Source: JANXXV01 sp038200305 (lineage in GTDB: Bacteria > Acidobacteriota > Terriglobia > Bryobacterales > Bryobacteraceae). Taken from it: a DNA stretch of 64,000 nt. The position numbers and the translations under genes are program-made. Position 1 is the first letter of the stretch. Each line of letters opens with the position of its first letter. Positions 7,626 through 16,983 of this stretch are shown here, piece after piece. The stretch is taken from contig JBBPYD010000153.1 in NCBI GenBank assembly GCA_038200305.1, positions 18,941 through 82,940 on the forward strand, given 5' to 3'. The notes beneath the pieces are model-generated. The model saw only the letters and a program-made list of their open reading frames with translations. It searched no databases and was not told where the DNA came from.

Positions 7626-8978
7626 TCAACGCTTAGACGGAATCTTGGGCGCTTTCCCAGTCTTCTGGATCAGCTTCGTCAGAAGCTCCACCGCTTTATC
7701 GATCGGAAGAATATCGGCCACGATAATCGGCGTCCTTCCGCTCGCGTCTTGCGCATCCAGATCGGCCCCTTTATCCGCCAAAAACTGGATCACCTTGCAG
7801 ATCTCCGGTTGGGTTGAAGACTGCATCGATCCCGTCACGGCGGCGTGCATCACGGTGTTCTTCCGCTCCGTCGTCGCCTGGATCTCCGGAGACAATTCGT
7901 ATGCGTAACGTACGATCTCCACATGACCGCTGCTCGCTGCCGCCATCAGCAGCGTCGTACCGTCCTGAGCCTTGATCTTCGGGTCGGCGCCACCGGCAAC
8001 CAACGCCCGCATCACGCTCTCGTGGTTCGCTCTCGCCGCGAAAAGCAGTGGTGTCTGTTCCCCGGCGGGCGCACGGAAGGGATTTGCGGCGGCCCTCCCA
8101 CTGGCAGCCGCAGTCTTAGCCGTCCGCAGGTTTGGATTTGCACCTTTTCCAAACAGTTTCTGAACCAATTCCAGGTTGCCCGCCTGCGCCGCCAGGTGCA
8201 GCGCCGTATTGCCGCCGCGATCCGCAGCGTTTACGCCCGCGCCTTTATCCAGCAGAACTTCCGCAACCTCATTCTTCGCACCGGCAGCCGCGATCTGCAA
8301 AACACTTGTCCCGTTCGGCAAAGTGAAGCTTGGGTCCAAACCCGCTTCCACCAAGCTCAACACGGATTTCGCATCTCCTTTCTGAGCCGCGAAAACCAGA
8401 GGTGTGAATCCGGCCTTGGAAGCGGTCTTCGCATTCACCCCGGCATGGATCAGCACATCCACCACTTCGGAATGTCCTTCCGCGGCCGCCCACATCAACG
8501 CGTTCTGGCCTTTTCGCGATTCCACCGCGTCCACCTTCGCGCCGTACGCCAGCAGAAGTTTCACACCTTCCACGCTGCCCGAACGCGCCACGATCATCAG
8601 CGCGGTCTCGCCATTCCAGCGCGCGGCATTCGGGTCCGCATCTTTCTTAAGCAGCTTTTCGATAATGCCCGCGTTCCCGGTCGAACAAGCCAGCGTGAGA
8701 GGCGTCTCGCCATACTCGTCCGGCGTGTTCACCTTTGCCCCGGCCTTCACCAGCGCATCCACCGTGTCCGCCTGATCCAGGTACACAGCCCACGCAAGCG
8801 CGGTAGCGCCGTCAGGCTGCGGCGCGTTCACATCCACATGAGCACGGATCAGCGAGTCCACGACGTTGCGGTTCTGGTCCTTCACCGCCTCAATCAGCCG
8901 AAGATCTCCACTAGCCACGCACGGCCCCGCCAACATCACTGCTGAGAATCCGTATTGTGCAAGAACCCGAACGCGCAT
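7626..8978 (-). CDS. Secreted ankyrin-repeat protein
   Basis: 450 residues: a signal peptide (MRVRVLAQYGFSAVMLAGPCVAS) followed by about eleven ankyrin repeats with the typical GATALAWAV, GETPLTLA, GNTALHLAA and GTTLLMAA turns, interrupted around residues 290-310 by an Ala/Arg-rich insert. Ankyrin repeats bind proteins; the partner is unknown. The gene begins nine bases after the DUF1552 gene and belongs to the same operon. Ankyrin genes behind DUF1592/DUF1552 pairs recur in Acidobacteriota and Planctomycetes (recalled knowledge), suggesting a shared periplasmic process. Confidence 0.9.
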   Translation of the reverse strand: MRVRVLAQYGFSAVMLAGPCVASGDLRLIEAVKDQNRNVVDSLIRAHVDVNAPQPDGATALAWAVYLDQADTVDALVKAGAKVNTPDEYGETPLTLACSTGNAGIIEKLLKKDADPNAARWNGETALMIVARSGSVEGVKLLLAYGAKVDAVESRKGQNALMWAAAEGHSEVVDVLIHAGVNAKTASKAGFTPLVFAAQKGDAKSVLSLVEAGLDPSFTLPNGTSVLQIAAAGAKNEVAEVLLDKGAGVNAADRGGNTALHLAAQAGNLELVQKLFGKGANPNLRTAKTAAASGRAAANPFRAPAGEQTPLLFAARANHESVMRALVAGGADPKIKAQDGTTLLMAAASSGHVEIVRYAYELSPEIQATTERKNTVMHAAVTGSMQSSTQPEICKVIQFLADKGADLDAQDASGRTPIIVADILPIDKAVELLTKLIQKTGKAPKIPSKR

Positions 8979-8987
8979 CTGCCCCCG

Positions 8988-10340
8988 CTACACGCCGGAG
9001 AGTTGATCCAGCTTCCCGGTACTGTCGCCCAGTGTTTCCGCCGGGATTCCCGCCTTGTCCAACATGGAAAGCAGCAGGTTGTTCATGGGCGTTTCTTCCG
9101 CATACCGGATGTGCCGCCCGCCCTTGATCTTGCCGGCTGCCCCGCCCACCAGCACCAGCGGCAGGTCGTGGTGCGTGTGAACATTGCCGTCGCCGATGCT
9201 GCTGCCGTACAGAATCATGGAGTGATCCAACAGCGTGCCATCGCCGTCCGGAGTAGAATCCAGTTTGTTCAACAGGTAAGCGAACGTCTTCACATGCAAT
9301 TCGTCGATCTTTATCGTCTTGGCGATCTTTTCCGGATCGTTCTGATGATGGGTAACCGAGTGATGCCCGTCGGCAACTCCGACCGACCGATAGCTTCGGT
9401 TGCTCCCTTCGCGCGCCATCATGAAGCTGATCACCCTGGTCATATCCGTCTGGAAAGCGATCACCATCAGATCGCTCATGAGCTTCGCGTGCTCCTCGAA
9501 CTCGTCGGGAATGCTGGACGGACGTTCTATCAGTGGCATCTTCATGGTGGCGCTCTGCTCTTCCGCCCGTTGAATGCGCCGTTCGATATCCCGAATTCCT
9601 TCCAGGTACTCGTCCAGCTTACTCTTGTCTCTCGCTCCCAATCCCGGTTGCAGCCGCGCAACATCCGCACGGACAAAATCGAGAATACTCCGGTCTTCCT
9701 TCATCAACTTCAAACGAGCCGCCGGATCGGTGGTGTCGCCATCTCCGAACAGCCGTTCGAACACGGCTCGCGGATTGATTTCCATCGGATTCGGCGTAGT
9801 CGGGGTGCGCCACGAAATCGTGTTCGTATACGCACAGCTATAGCCGGTGTCGCAGCTTCCAGCCAGAGTTGGCTCTTCCAAACCGATTTCAAGCGACGCA
9901 AGCTGCGTGCTCTTGCCCAGTTCCCTGGCGGCAATCTGATCCGCCGAGATCCCGGCTCGAATGTCCGATCCCTCGGTCCTCTTCGGGTGGACTCCGGTGA
10001 GCCAGCTCGCGCCCGCGCGCGCATGATCGCCCGCGCCATCGCCGAGCGCGCGGCCACCCACCTGAGCCAGATTGCTCAGCACCAGCATCTTCTCGCGGAA
10101 TGCCTCCAGCGGTTTCATCGTCGAAGCAAATTCGTAGCCGGTTCCCACCTTCGATGGAAGCCACGCCTTCTGAATAATCCCGTTGGGAACGTACACGAAC
10201 CCCAAGCGGACCGCGGGCTTGGCTGTAAGCCGGGTCGCGGCCATTGCGGGCGCCATCGCGTCCAGCAGTGGCAGCGCTAATGTGGCGCCAATGCCCCGCA
10301 AAAACGTGCGGCGCGGCAGAGACTTTTTCGTGATGGTCAT
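8988..10340 (-). CDS. DUF1552 protein with twin-arginine signal
   Basis: 450 residues. It opens with a Tat signal (PRRTFLRGIGATLALPLL), then VRLGFVYVPNG, VLSNLAQ, DHARAGASWLTGVHPKRTEG, SLEIGLE and a C-terminal block with HSMILYGSSIGDGNVHTHHDLPLVL, which is the DUF1552 signature. Conserved His and Asp residues in the last block resemble alkaline-phosphatase/sulfatase-superfamily metal sites, but the reaction is not known. Export folded through Tat to the periplasm is implied. Its ATG overlaps the stop of the DUF1592-type cytochrome gene (ATGA), and DUF1552/DUF1592 genes are habitually paired. Confidence 0.92.
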   Translation of the reverse strand: MTITKKSLPRRTFLRGIGATLALPLLDAMAPAMAATRLTAKPAVRLGFVYVPNGIIQKAWLPSKVGTGYEFASTMKPLEAFREKMLVLSNLAQVGGRALGDGAGDHARAGASWLTGVHPKRTEGSDIRAGISADQIAARELGKSTQLASLEIGLEEPTLAGSCDTGYSCAYTNTISWRTPTTPNPMEINPRAVFERLFGDGDTTDPAARLKLMKEDRSILDFVRADVARLQPGLGARDKSKLDEYLEGIRDIERRIQRAEEQSATMKMPLIERPSSIPDEFEEHAKLMSDLMVIAFQTDMTRVISFMMAREGSNRSYRSVGVADGHHSVTHHQNDPEKIAKTIKIDELHVKTFAYLLNKLDSTPDGDGTLLDHSMILYGSSIGDGNVHTHHDLPLVLVGGAAGKIKGGRHIRYAEETPMNNLLLSMLDKAGIPAETLGDSTGKLDQLSGV

Positions 10341-12688
10341 CGCTCTCGGGTTCTCCTCATTTGAAACTGCGGGCTCTTTACGACGGAACTGATAAGTGCG
10401 GGAATCGTGCTGTCTTGCGTGGCGGCATCCCGCATGATGGCGCGCATGGCCGGCCTGTCGTAAAATTCAAGCCCCCGGCCCAGGGCGTAAGTTAGAAGCT
10501 TTTCCGTGAATGTCGAAATGAACTCGTCGCGGTGGCCCGTCAGCAGCAGGTTCTTAAGCCCGCCCGGGCCTTGAAACGTCGTGCCATCCGGCAGCTTCCC
10601 TGTCGCATCGATCGCACTGCCTGCGTCCTTGGCCCGCCACGCGCCCACGCCGTCATAATTCTCCAGTGAAAATCCAATCGGATCCATGCGGGCGTGGCAC
10701 GCCGCGCACGTAGGGTTCGCCCGGTGCTGTTCCATCTGCTGCCGCATTGTCAGCAGCTTCCCATCTTTCGCATGAGCTTCCAGAGCCGGAATATCCGGCG
10801 GTGGCGGCGGTGGGGGCGTTCCCAGTAAATTCTCAAGCACCCACTTGCCACGTTGCACCACTGAAGTCCGGTTCGGGTATGACGTCACTGTGAGGATACT
10901 ACCTTGCCCCAGCAGCCCGCCCCGGTTCGGATCTTTCAACGAGACTCTGCGAAACTGCGAACCATAGATATTCCGGATCCCGTAATGCCCGGCCAAACGC
11001 TGATTCAGATAGGTGAAATCGGCGCTCAACAAATCCGTCACAGGACGGTTCTCACGCATCACAGCTTCAAAAAACAGTTCCGTCTCGCGCTGGAAAGACT
11101 GCCGCAAGCTAGAATCAAACTCGGGAAACGACTCCTGATCGGGCCTCACCTGCGCCAGATTGCGAAGATAGAGCCACTGGCCCGCAAAATTGGTGACGAA
11201 CGCCTTCGACCGGCGGTCCTCCAGCATCCGGTATACCTGGGTCGAGAGAATAGCCGGATCCTTTAACTTGCCCTGTTCGGCAACACGAAGAAGCTCATCG
11301 TCGGGAATGCTGCTCCACAGGAAAAACGAAAGCCTCGATGCCAGTTCGAAATCGTCCACCCGGTGTACGGTTCCTGGCGCACTCTCCGCCGGATCCCGCT
11401 CCATGCGAAACAAAAATCCCGGGGCGACCAGCATCGCCCGAATCGCCGTTTTAATCCCGTTATCAAAGCTGCCTTCGCCACGGCCGGCGCGATAGAAGGC
11501 GAGTAGCGGCTTCAGATCCGCGTCGGTAAATGTCCTGCGGTAGGCACGGCGCCCCAGCGTGGAAATGATCTTCCGGGCGCAGGGCTCTTCCTCCTTAGCC
11601 ATCCCCGGATTGCACACGAAAATCTTCTTCCGGCTTGGCGTTTCCCCCGGACCCTGAATATTGTAAGGGCCGGAAATGGTAACGCTGGAGAACCGTGGGG
11701 CAGCGCCTAGCTGCGGCACATCATATAATTTCAACCGCGCTCCGTCCAGGCGCAAGTCCATCTTCGCCATCAATGGCGCACCAGCGCCCGCCGCGCCAAC
11801 CGGTCCGCCGCCACCTCGGCGTCCACTGCTGGCAAGCACTTCCGGCACCGTGTTCTCACTCAAAAAAGTGACGCCCACCATCCGCGTCCCCGCCTTCACC
11901 ACCTGGCGGAATTCGAGAATTTGCGGTTCTGGCGCTATTCCGTCAAATGCAGCCTGGACAGGCATCTTGATCTTGATCGCGTACTCCGCATCCACCGGGA
12001 AATGATATGGAATCGACAGGCCCCCGGCGGAATCGAAAGGCAAATCGTCGCTTACCCGCCCACGTCCCCCAGCCGGCAGCACGGCGCTTCTTTGCGGTTC
12101 CCTGGGCAGCGCGAATTCATTCACTTCCGGTTTGACACTGGTCTCGCCCACCGCGAGGCGGCTCACCATGCGCGCCACCGACATGTACCGCTCAATCAGG
12201 ATTGGCGACATCGACAGCACATCGCCGATGTTGTCGAACCCATAACCGGTGTCGTCGGCCGGAAGCCTCGATCCAGGCTTGATATCTAATGCCAACAGAT
12301 CGCGGATGGCGTTGCTGTACTCGGCTCTGTTGAGGCGGTGAATGGTGGGGTGCCCGGGATTCGGATTTGCCGCCGCGGCACGGTCCAGTTCGTCGGCCAG
12401 TAACTTGGTGAATGCAGCCGATGCTGAAGACGAAGGGTGCGGCAGGCCGGCCGGAGGCATCTGGCCGGCCCCGACTTTGCGCAGAACCTTTTCCCAGACC
12501 ACGGCATTTTCACCGATGTTCGCCAAATCCAGCCCGTCCAGCGACACTCCGGCTGTACTCAGCTTTTTGTTATGACAGCCAACGCAATACTGCTGGATCA
12601 GCGCGCGAGACGAAGGTACGGTTACCGCCTGCTGGGCGAAGGCCAGCGGCCCCGCGATCATCGCAATCGAAAACAGATTTCCGCGCAT
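10337..12688 (-). CDS. Planctomycete-type cytochrome c protein with DUF1587/1595/1592/1588/1585
   Basis: 783 residues: signal peptide, then a cytochrome c motif CVGCH at residues 35-39 with a distal MPPAG methionine, a DUF1587-like segment (TIHRLNRAEYSNAIRDLL), DUF1595 (RRTFTDADLKPLL), DUF1592 (ELASRLSFFLWSSIPDDELL), DUF1588 with a second CxxCH (CAACHARMDPIGFSLENYDGVG) and DUF1585 at the end (TYALGRGLEFYDRP). The protein should bind heme in the periplasm. These proteins are suspected to act in extracellular polymer or glycan degradation, but the reaction is unproven. First gene of the three-gene operon with DUF1552 and ankyrin. Confidence 0.92.
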   Translation of the reverse strand: MRGNLFSIAMIAGPLAFAQQAVTVPSSRALIQQYCVGCHNKKLSTAGVSLDGLDLANIGENAVVWEKVLRKVGAGQMPPAGLPHPSSSASAAFTKLLADELDRAAAANPNPGHPTIHRLNRAEYSNAIRDLLALDIKPGSRLPADDTGYGFDNIGDVLSMSPILIERYMSVARMVSRLAVGETSVKPEVNEFALPREPQRSAVLPAGGRGRVSDDLPFDSAGGLSIPYHFPVDAEYAIKIKMPVQAAFDGIAPEPQILEFRQVVKAGTRMVGVTFLSENTVPEVLASSGRRGGGGPVGAAGAGAPLMAKMDLRLDGARLKLYDVPQLGAAPRFSSVTISGPYNIQGPGETPSRKKIFVCNPGMAKEEEPCARKIISTLGRRAYRRTFTDADLKPLLAFYRAGRGEGSFDNGIKTAIRAMLVAPGFLFRMERDPAESAPGTVHRVDDFELASRLSFFLWSSIPDDELLRVAEQGKLKDPAILSTQVYRMLEDRRSKAFVTNFAGQWLYLRNLAQVRPDQESFPEFDSSLRQSFQRETELFFEAVMRENRPVTDLLSADFTYLNQRLAGHYGIRNIYGSQFRRVSLKDPNRGGLLGQGSILTVTSYPNRTSVVQRGKWVLENLLGTPPPPPPPDIPALEAHAKDGKLLTMRQQMEQHRANPTCAACHARMDPIGFSLENYDGVGAWRAKDAGSAIDATGKLPDGTTFQGPGGLKNLLLTGHRDEFISTFTEKLLTYALGRGLEFYDRPAMRAIMRDAATQDSTIPALISSVVKSPQFQMRRTRER

Positions 12689-12797
12689 TATTCCCCAGTT
12701 TGTAGGCGTCTTGGTGAAACATCCTGGTTACCAGGACACACCAAGATTATATAAGGTTTTACGTTCACCCACACCCAAAGGACGCGTCGGCCGCAGT

Positions 12798-14531
12798 CTA
12801 CAAGCGCGGCGCAGGCGGCTTCACGGCGGTCCATGGAAACACACCTTTGCTCCGAAGCTGCCGTCGATAGACCTTGTCGCCGTTGGTCACGTAGAGAGTA
12901 TGCAGGTCCGCACCGCCGAAGACGGCATTCGATAGCCGTTGGTTTTGCGGCTTGCGGATGATGCCGACCACCCGGCCCGCCTGATCGCAAATTTGGACAC
13001 CCATCTTTGTCGCCACATATAAATAGCCGTCGGCATCGACCGTCATGCCGTCCGCGCCGCTGCCAGTAGACTCATCGGAAATTTCCAGCAGATAGAACGG
13101 AAGGCCATTGGCCAGAGAGCCGTCGGACTGCACTTGGAACGACCACACTGCCTTGCCCTGCGTGTCGGCAACCGAAAGAAGCGCCTGGTCCGGTGAGAGG
13201 CGAACCCCGTTCGGAAATGTGATGCCTTCATGCACCACGCGCTTGGCGCCCTTCGCATCGATGAACCAGACCCGCTTGGTTGGAGGCTCACTGAAGTAGA
13301 TTTCATTACGCACATTCACCACCAGATCGTTCGAGTTCACCCCTTCGGCGATGGTGGATTCCGTCCCGTCCGGCGCATAGGCTACAATCTTCTTCCGGCC
13401 ATTTTGGCAAGCGTATAGCCGCCCATCGGGGCCGAACATCAGCCCATTGGCTCCGCCGCTGTCTTCCTTGAATACGGTCACTTTCCCGTCGAGTCCGATC
13501 TTGTGAATACGATTGTTCGGAATATCGGAGAAGAACACATTCCCCTGCTTATCTACAGCCGGTCCTTCCGTATACTTATAGCCCTCTCCCACCAGCTCCC
13601 AATCCTTGCCGGATTCCAGAAAGCTGGTGATATTCCTTTCAACAACCGCGGTCGATTTCGCAATAGGCTTTGGGTATTCGCGCCACAGCCACCGCAGCGC
13701 ATCGGGTAGAATCGCGGAGCCGTGCTTACCGTTGTGGCCTTCGGTGCCGACGACAAACGTAGAGTCATAGCCGGCATACTTGAGCGCGGATGCCATATCC
13801 TGATTGCCGATATACCAGTTGCCACTGTAGATATTCTGGTCATTGCTGCCATCTTGCAGGAAGACGCGAAGCGGCAGAGGCTCGGTTTTACGAATCAGCG
13901 AAGAGAGAATCTCACCGCCCCGCAGGTTCGTGTAACTGCCGATGAAGCTGAGCACGCGCCGAAACGAATCCGGACGGTTCCATGCCCCGGCGAACGAAGC
14001 GATGCCGCCAGAGCTGGATCCAGCCAGCCCACGGTCGTTCGGGTTTTTGGAAATGTTGTACTGCTTGCCGACTTCGGGCAGAATCTCATCCAATAGGAAG
14101 CGGGCATAAGCGTCGGTGATGGAATCGTATTCGAAACTCCGGTTGAAGCGTGGCTGCTGGTCCTTTGAGAGCGCCGGCAACACACCCGGATTGATGAACA
14201 CGCCGATGGTGACCGGCATATCGCCCTTCTGGATCAAATTGTCGAACACGACGGGCGCATGCCAAGTGCCCCTCTCGCTCACAAATCCGCCGCCGTCCTG
14301 GAAAACCATCAGGCACGCGGGCTTGTCCGCCTTATACTGTGCGGGAACGTAAATCCAGTAATCGCGGACAGTGCCAGGAAAGATTTTGCTGGTCCAGGTA
14401 TGCTGCGCCACCGTGCCTTTCGGGACATTCGCCTGCGGCTGGGAATCCGGGCCAATCTTGTATTCTTCCGCCCAGGCAAGGGAGCTCGCCGCAAGCAGAA
14501 CGATGCTGAGTAGTGTGATGATCCGTGGCAT
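12798..14531 (-). CDS. Secreted esterase fused to SMP-30/gluconolactonase beta-propeller
   Basis: 577 residues from the ATG at 14531, which gives a clean signal peptide (MPRIITLLSIVLLAASSLAWA); the frame extends to 14609 without a better start. Residues ~35-300 are an esterase-D-like alpha/beta hydrolase with the nucleophile elbow GSSSGG and a C-terminal EGHNGKHG histidine. Residues ~310-570 form an SMP-30/gluconolactonase propeller (EGPAVDKQGNVFFSDI, NGLMFGPDGRLYAC, FPNGVRLSPD, ADGMTVDADGYLYVAT). Likely substrates are acylated sugars or polysaccharide side groups whose sugar lactones the second domain could open. It follows two TPR genes on the same strand. Confidence 0.88.
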   Translation of the reverse strand: MPRIITLLSIVLLAASSLAWAEEYKIGPDSQPQANVPKGTVAQHTWTSKIFPGTVRDYWIYVPAQYKADKPACLMVFQDGGGFVSERGTWHAPVVFDNLIQKGDMPVTIGVFINPGVLPALSKDQQPRFNRSFEYDSITDAYARFLLDEILPEVGKQYNISKNPNDRGLAGSSSGGIASFAGAWNRPDSFRRVLSFIGSYTNLRGGEILSSLIRKTEPLPLRVFLQDGSNDQNIYSGNWYIGNQDMASALKYAGYDSTFVVGTEGHNGKHGSAILPDALRWLWREYPKPIAKSTAVVERNITSFLESGKDWELVGEGYKYTEGPAVDKQGNVFFSDIPNNRIHKIGLDGKVTVFKEDSGGANGLMFGPDGRLYACQNGRKKIVAYAPDGTESTIAEGVNSNDLVVNVRNEIYFSEPPTKRVWFIDAKGAKRVVHEGITFPNGVRLSPDQALLSVADTQGKAVWSFQVQSDGSLANGLPFYLLEISDESTGSGADGMTVDADGYLYVATKMGVQICDQAGRVVGIIRKPQNQRLSNAVFGGADLHTLYVTNGDKVYRRQLRSKGVFPWTAVKPPAPRL

Positions 14532-14605
14532 GACTTCAAACATGCTACACCAGAACCGGACCTGCCGCTGTTTGCCGCTTGCAGATCCGAATTCCCGCGA
14601 TTGGA

Positions 14606-15616
14606 TCATTTTCGAATCGCGGAAATCTTGTTTCGGTTCCGCTCTTCCACTTCCTTAACCTCTTTGAAGCGGTTCATTTCCGCCTGTGCCTCTTCATTCC
14701 GCCCGCTGGATCGGAGCAACAGACTAAGACGGTAGTGCACTTCAGAGATGCCCGGGTCCAGTTGGATCGCGCGGCGGAGCACGGCTTCGGCACGCGCGGT
14801 CTGTTGACGCGCTACCAAAAGAAGTCCCAGGATAGAAAGTGCGTGAGCTTCGGGACAGACCTTCTCGGATTCTTCCAGCACCGCCAGCGCTTCGGTGTCG
14901 TTTCCCAACACCCTCAAGATTTTTGCGTAGCTGAGATACGCCCATGCGTAGGGGGCCTTCTGCAGTTTGCTTTGGCGAATCGCTTCGCGGTAAAGGCGCA
15001 AAGCGGTATCGTTGTCGGCCAACTGTTCCGAACACAATCCAAGATAGGTCATCGCGCTGAAATGAGCCGGCGCCAGGCGCAATGTTTCCCGAAGCCAGAC
15101 CGCTGCTTCATTCGGAAAATCGGCTTCGTAAAACAGCCTGCCGAGGTAGTAGGTGGTCTGCGCATCGCGCGGATTGAGTTTGTTCGCCGCGATCCAGGCA
15201 CGATAGGCCGCATCGTGATCCCGAAGTTCCAGCTCGATTTCGCCCTGAGTCCGTAAGGCTTCGTAAGACTTTGGGGAAAGATGGAGGGCGCGCTGAATGG
15301 AAGTGCGCGCTTCGGGAAACTGCTTCTGGAGCAATTGCGCCCGGCTGAGCCAGTACCAGCCGTTTGCATCGGAAGGTTGCGCCGAGACGTAGGCGAGCAG
15401 GCGGACCGATGCTTCCGGCCAGCGGTCAAGCTTTGCGAGGCAGACGCCCCGGTAGAAATCACGCGCCGGCTTAGCTTCGCCGGCTTTCTCAGATGCGCTG
15501 AATTCATCAAGGGCTGCCCGAAGACTGCCGCCACGATAGAGAGAAAGCCCCGCTTCAAATCTGGAAGTCTGGGCTAAAGCGGGGGCAATTGCAATAAGCA
15601 GTAGCAAAGTCCGCAC
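14606..15616 (-). CDS. Secreted TPR-repeat protein
   Basis: 336 residues. A short signal peptide (LLLLIAIAPALAQ) is followed by about eight TPR units (GEAKPARDFYRGVCLAKL, PSDANGWYWLSRAQLL, AHFSAMTYLGLCSEQL and so on). It starts with GTG at 15616; its first base is the last base of the upstream gene's TAG, so the two TPR genes are translationally linked. TPRs are protein-binding scaffolds; the cargo is unknown. Context (CRTAC1 protein, Oar-like receptor, TPR, TPR) points to a periplasmic or outer-membrane assembly. Confidence 0.88.
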   Translation of the reverse strand: MRTLLLLIAIAPALAQTSRFEAGLSLYRGGSLRAALDEFSASEKAGEAKPARDFYRGVCLAKLDRWPEASVRLLAYVSAQPSDANGWYWLSRAQLLQKQFPEARTSIQRALHLSPKSYEALRTQGEIELELRDHDAAYRAWIAANKLNPRDAQTTYYLGRLFYEADFPNEAAVWLRETLRLAPAHFSAMTYLGLCSEQLADNDTALRLYREAIRQSKLQKAPYAWAYLSYAKILRVLGNDTEALAVLEESEKVCPEAHALSILGLLLVARQQTARAEAVLRRAIQLDPGISEVHYRLSLLLRSSGRNEEAQAEMNRFKEVKEVEERNRNKISAIRK

Positions 15617-16971
15617 TATGGCACCGCGCTCAGAAGCGCACCCTCGGGCGAAGCCAGCCGAAGCACGGTCTTGCCGGTTTTGAGAGCCTCGGCATTGAGC
15701 TGCGTCCCGAGCGCGCGTTCCTTTTCGGCCTGCTCCATGAGATGCAACCGGAAGAGCACAGTCGAAAGTTTGTAGTGGGCCGCGCCGAAGCCTGGGTCAC
15801 TCTGAATCGCGGTCTCGAAACGCGCCCGCGCTCCGTTGAGATCGCCCCGCTTCAGCAAAACATCCCCGTAAGCGGCATTGGCTTTCGCATGGTGCGGCTC
15901 TTGTTCCAATACAGTGCGCAAGAGCGTCTCCGCTGAATCGAGCCGGCCTTCGTCTAAATCGAGTTGAGCGAGTTCGTACCGCGGATCGGCGGAGTTGGCC
16001 GCCAGGTTCAGGCAATGCTCCAGTTTCTCTCTCGCCTCTGTCCTCCGGTTCAGCTTAATGTCAAGCCAACCTAAAGCGTAGTACGTATCGGCGAAGTTCG
16101 GGACACGCCGGGCGAACTCGCTGAAGAGGCGGTAAGCCTTCTGCCATTGCTGAACGCCGATCTGGGCGCGCGCGTAAAAGTACAAGGCAGCGTTGTTAGA
16201 CGGCGCCAGATTGTAGGCGTGCTCCAACGCCGCCAGCGCATCGATCGTCAAATCGCGCCGTAAACATACGGCTCCAAAGTGGACGAGCGTGCCGATATCG
16301 CTGGGGTGCGCCTGTTTGGCGCGAAGCAGAAAACTGAGGGCCTTTTCATCGAGCTTTTGCGTTTCGGCGGCGGATGCGGCTCCATTCAAACCGCGAAGGT
16401 CGTCCGGGGCCAATGCCAGCGCGCGCGAGAAGCTGCTCTCTGCCGCGGCCGGATTTTGGGGTAGTTCCGCCAAACCGCGTTCATCCCAGTAATCGGGGTA
16501 ACTCGATAGCGCGGCTTCGAGGCCCTTCAAGTCAGTTAACGCTTGCTCGCGTTCTCCCGTGCGAATTCTGGCGGCGGCGAGGCTAAAAGCCACTCCGGCG
16601 TTCTTGCTGCCGAGCGATAGAGCCTTCGCGAGATACGATTTCGCATCGGCATAGCGATCCTGGCGATAGTAAAAAAAACCGAGATTCTCATTCAAAGAAA
16701 CGGAATCGGGCGAGATCTTCAAGCCGCGCTCGAAAGCATCCTGCGCAGAAGCCGTTCTGCCAAGCTCGCCTTCTGAGATGCCGAACAAGTTCCAGAGCCG
16801 GACATCTTTTGGATAGAGCTGCACCGAGCGGCTGAGCACCGAGGATGCCGCGTTGAAGTCGCGAGCTTCGATACGATGGGTTGCTTCCTCTATCACCGCT
16901 TCAAGCTTTTGCTGGCCCGCTAAGCCGAAACAGGCGAGCAGAAGCAGAAGCACATCGGGATGAAGGCGCAT
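15616..16971 (-). CDS. Secreted TPR-repeat protein
   Basis: 451 residues with a signal peptide (DVLLLLLACFGLAG) and about eleven TPR units spanning nearly the whole mature chain (for example VRLWNLFGISEGELGR, SLNENLGFFYYRQDR, AKANAAYGDVLLKRGDL, GAAHYKLSTVLFRL). It lies 12 bases downstream of the Oar-like receptor gene and abuts the next TPR gene. CRTAC1 proteins, TPR proteins and Oar-like receptors are repeatedly neighbours in Solibacter-type genomes (recalled), but the function is not established. Confidence 0.9.
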   Translation of the reverse strand: MRLHPDVLLLLLACFGLAGQQKLEAVIEEATHRIEARDFNAASSVLSRSVQLYPKDVRLWNLFGISEGELGRTASAQDAFERGLKISPDSVSLNENLGFFYYRQDRYADAKSYLAKALSLGSKNAGVAFSLAAARIRTGEREQALTDLKGLEAALSSYPDYWDERGLAELPQNPAAAESSFSRALALAPDDLRGLNGAASAAETQKLDEKALSFLLRAKQAHPSDIGTLVHFGAVCLRRDLTIDALAALEHAYNLAPSNNAALYFYARAQIGVQQWQKAYRLFSEFARRVPNFADTYYALGWLDIKLNRRTEAREKLEHCLNLAANSADPRYELAQLDLDEGRLDSAETLLRTVLEQEPHHAKANAAYGDVLLKRGDLNGARARFETAIQSDPGFGAAHYKLSTVLFRLHLMEQAEKERALGTQLNAEALKTGKTVLRLASPEGALLSAVP

Positions 16972-16983
16972 ATCGGGTAGAGC

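Noticed and set aside
7845..8945. 366-codon open frame on the plus strand
   Set aside because: Antisense shadow of the ankyrin gene; repeated Arg/His blocks mirror the ankyrin codons.
8955..10280. 441-codon open frame on the plus strand
   Set aside because: Fully antisense to the DUF1552 gene, His/Arg-rich low-complexity product typical of a shadow frame in GC-rich DNA.
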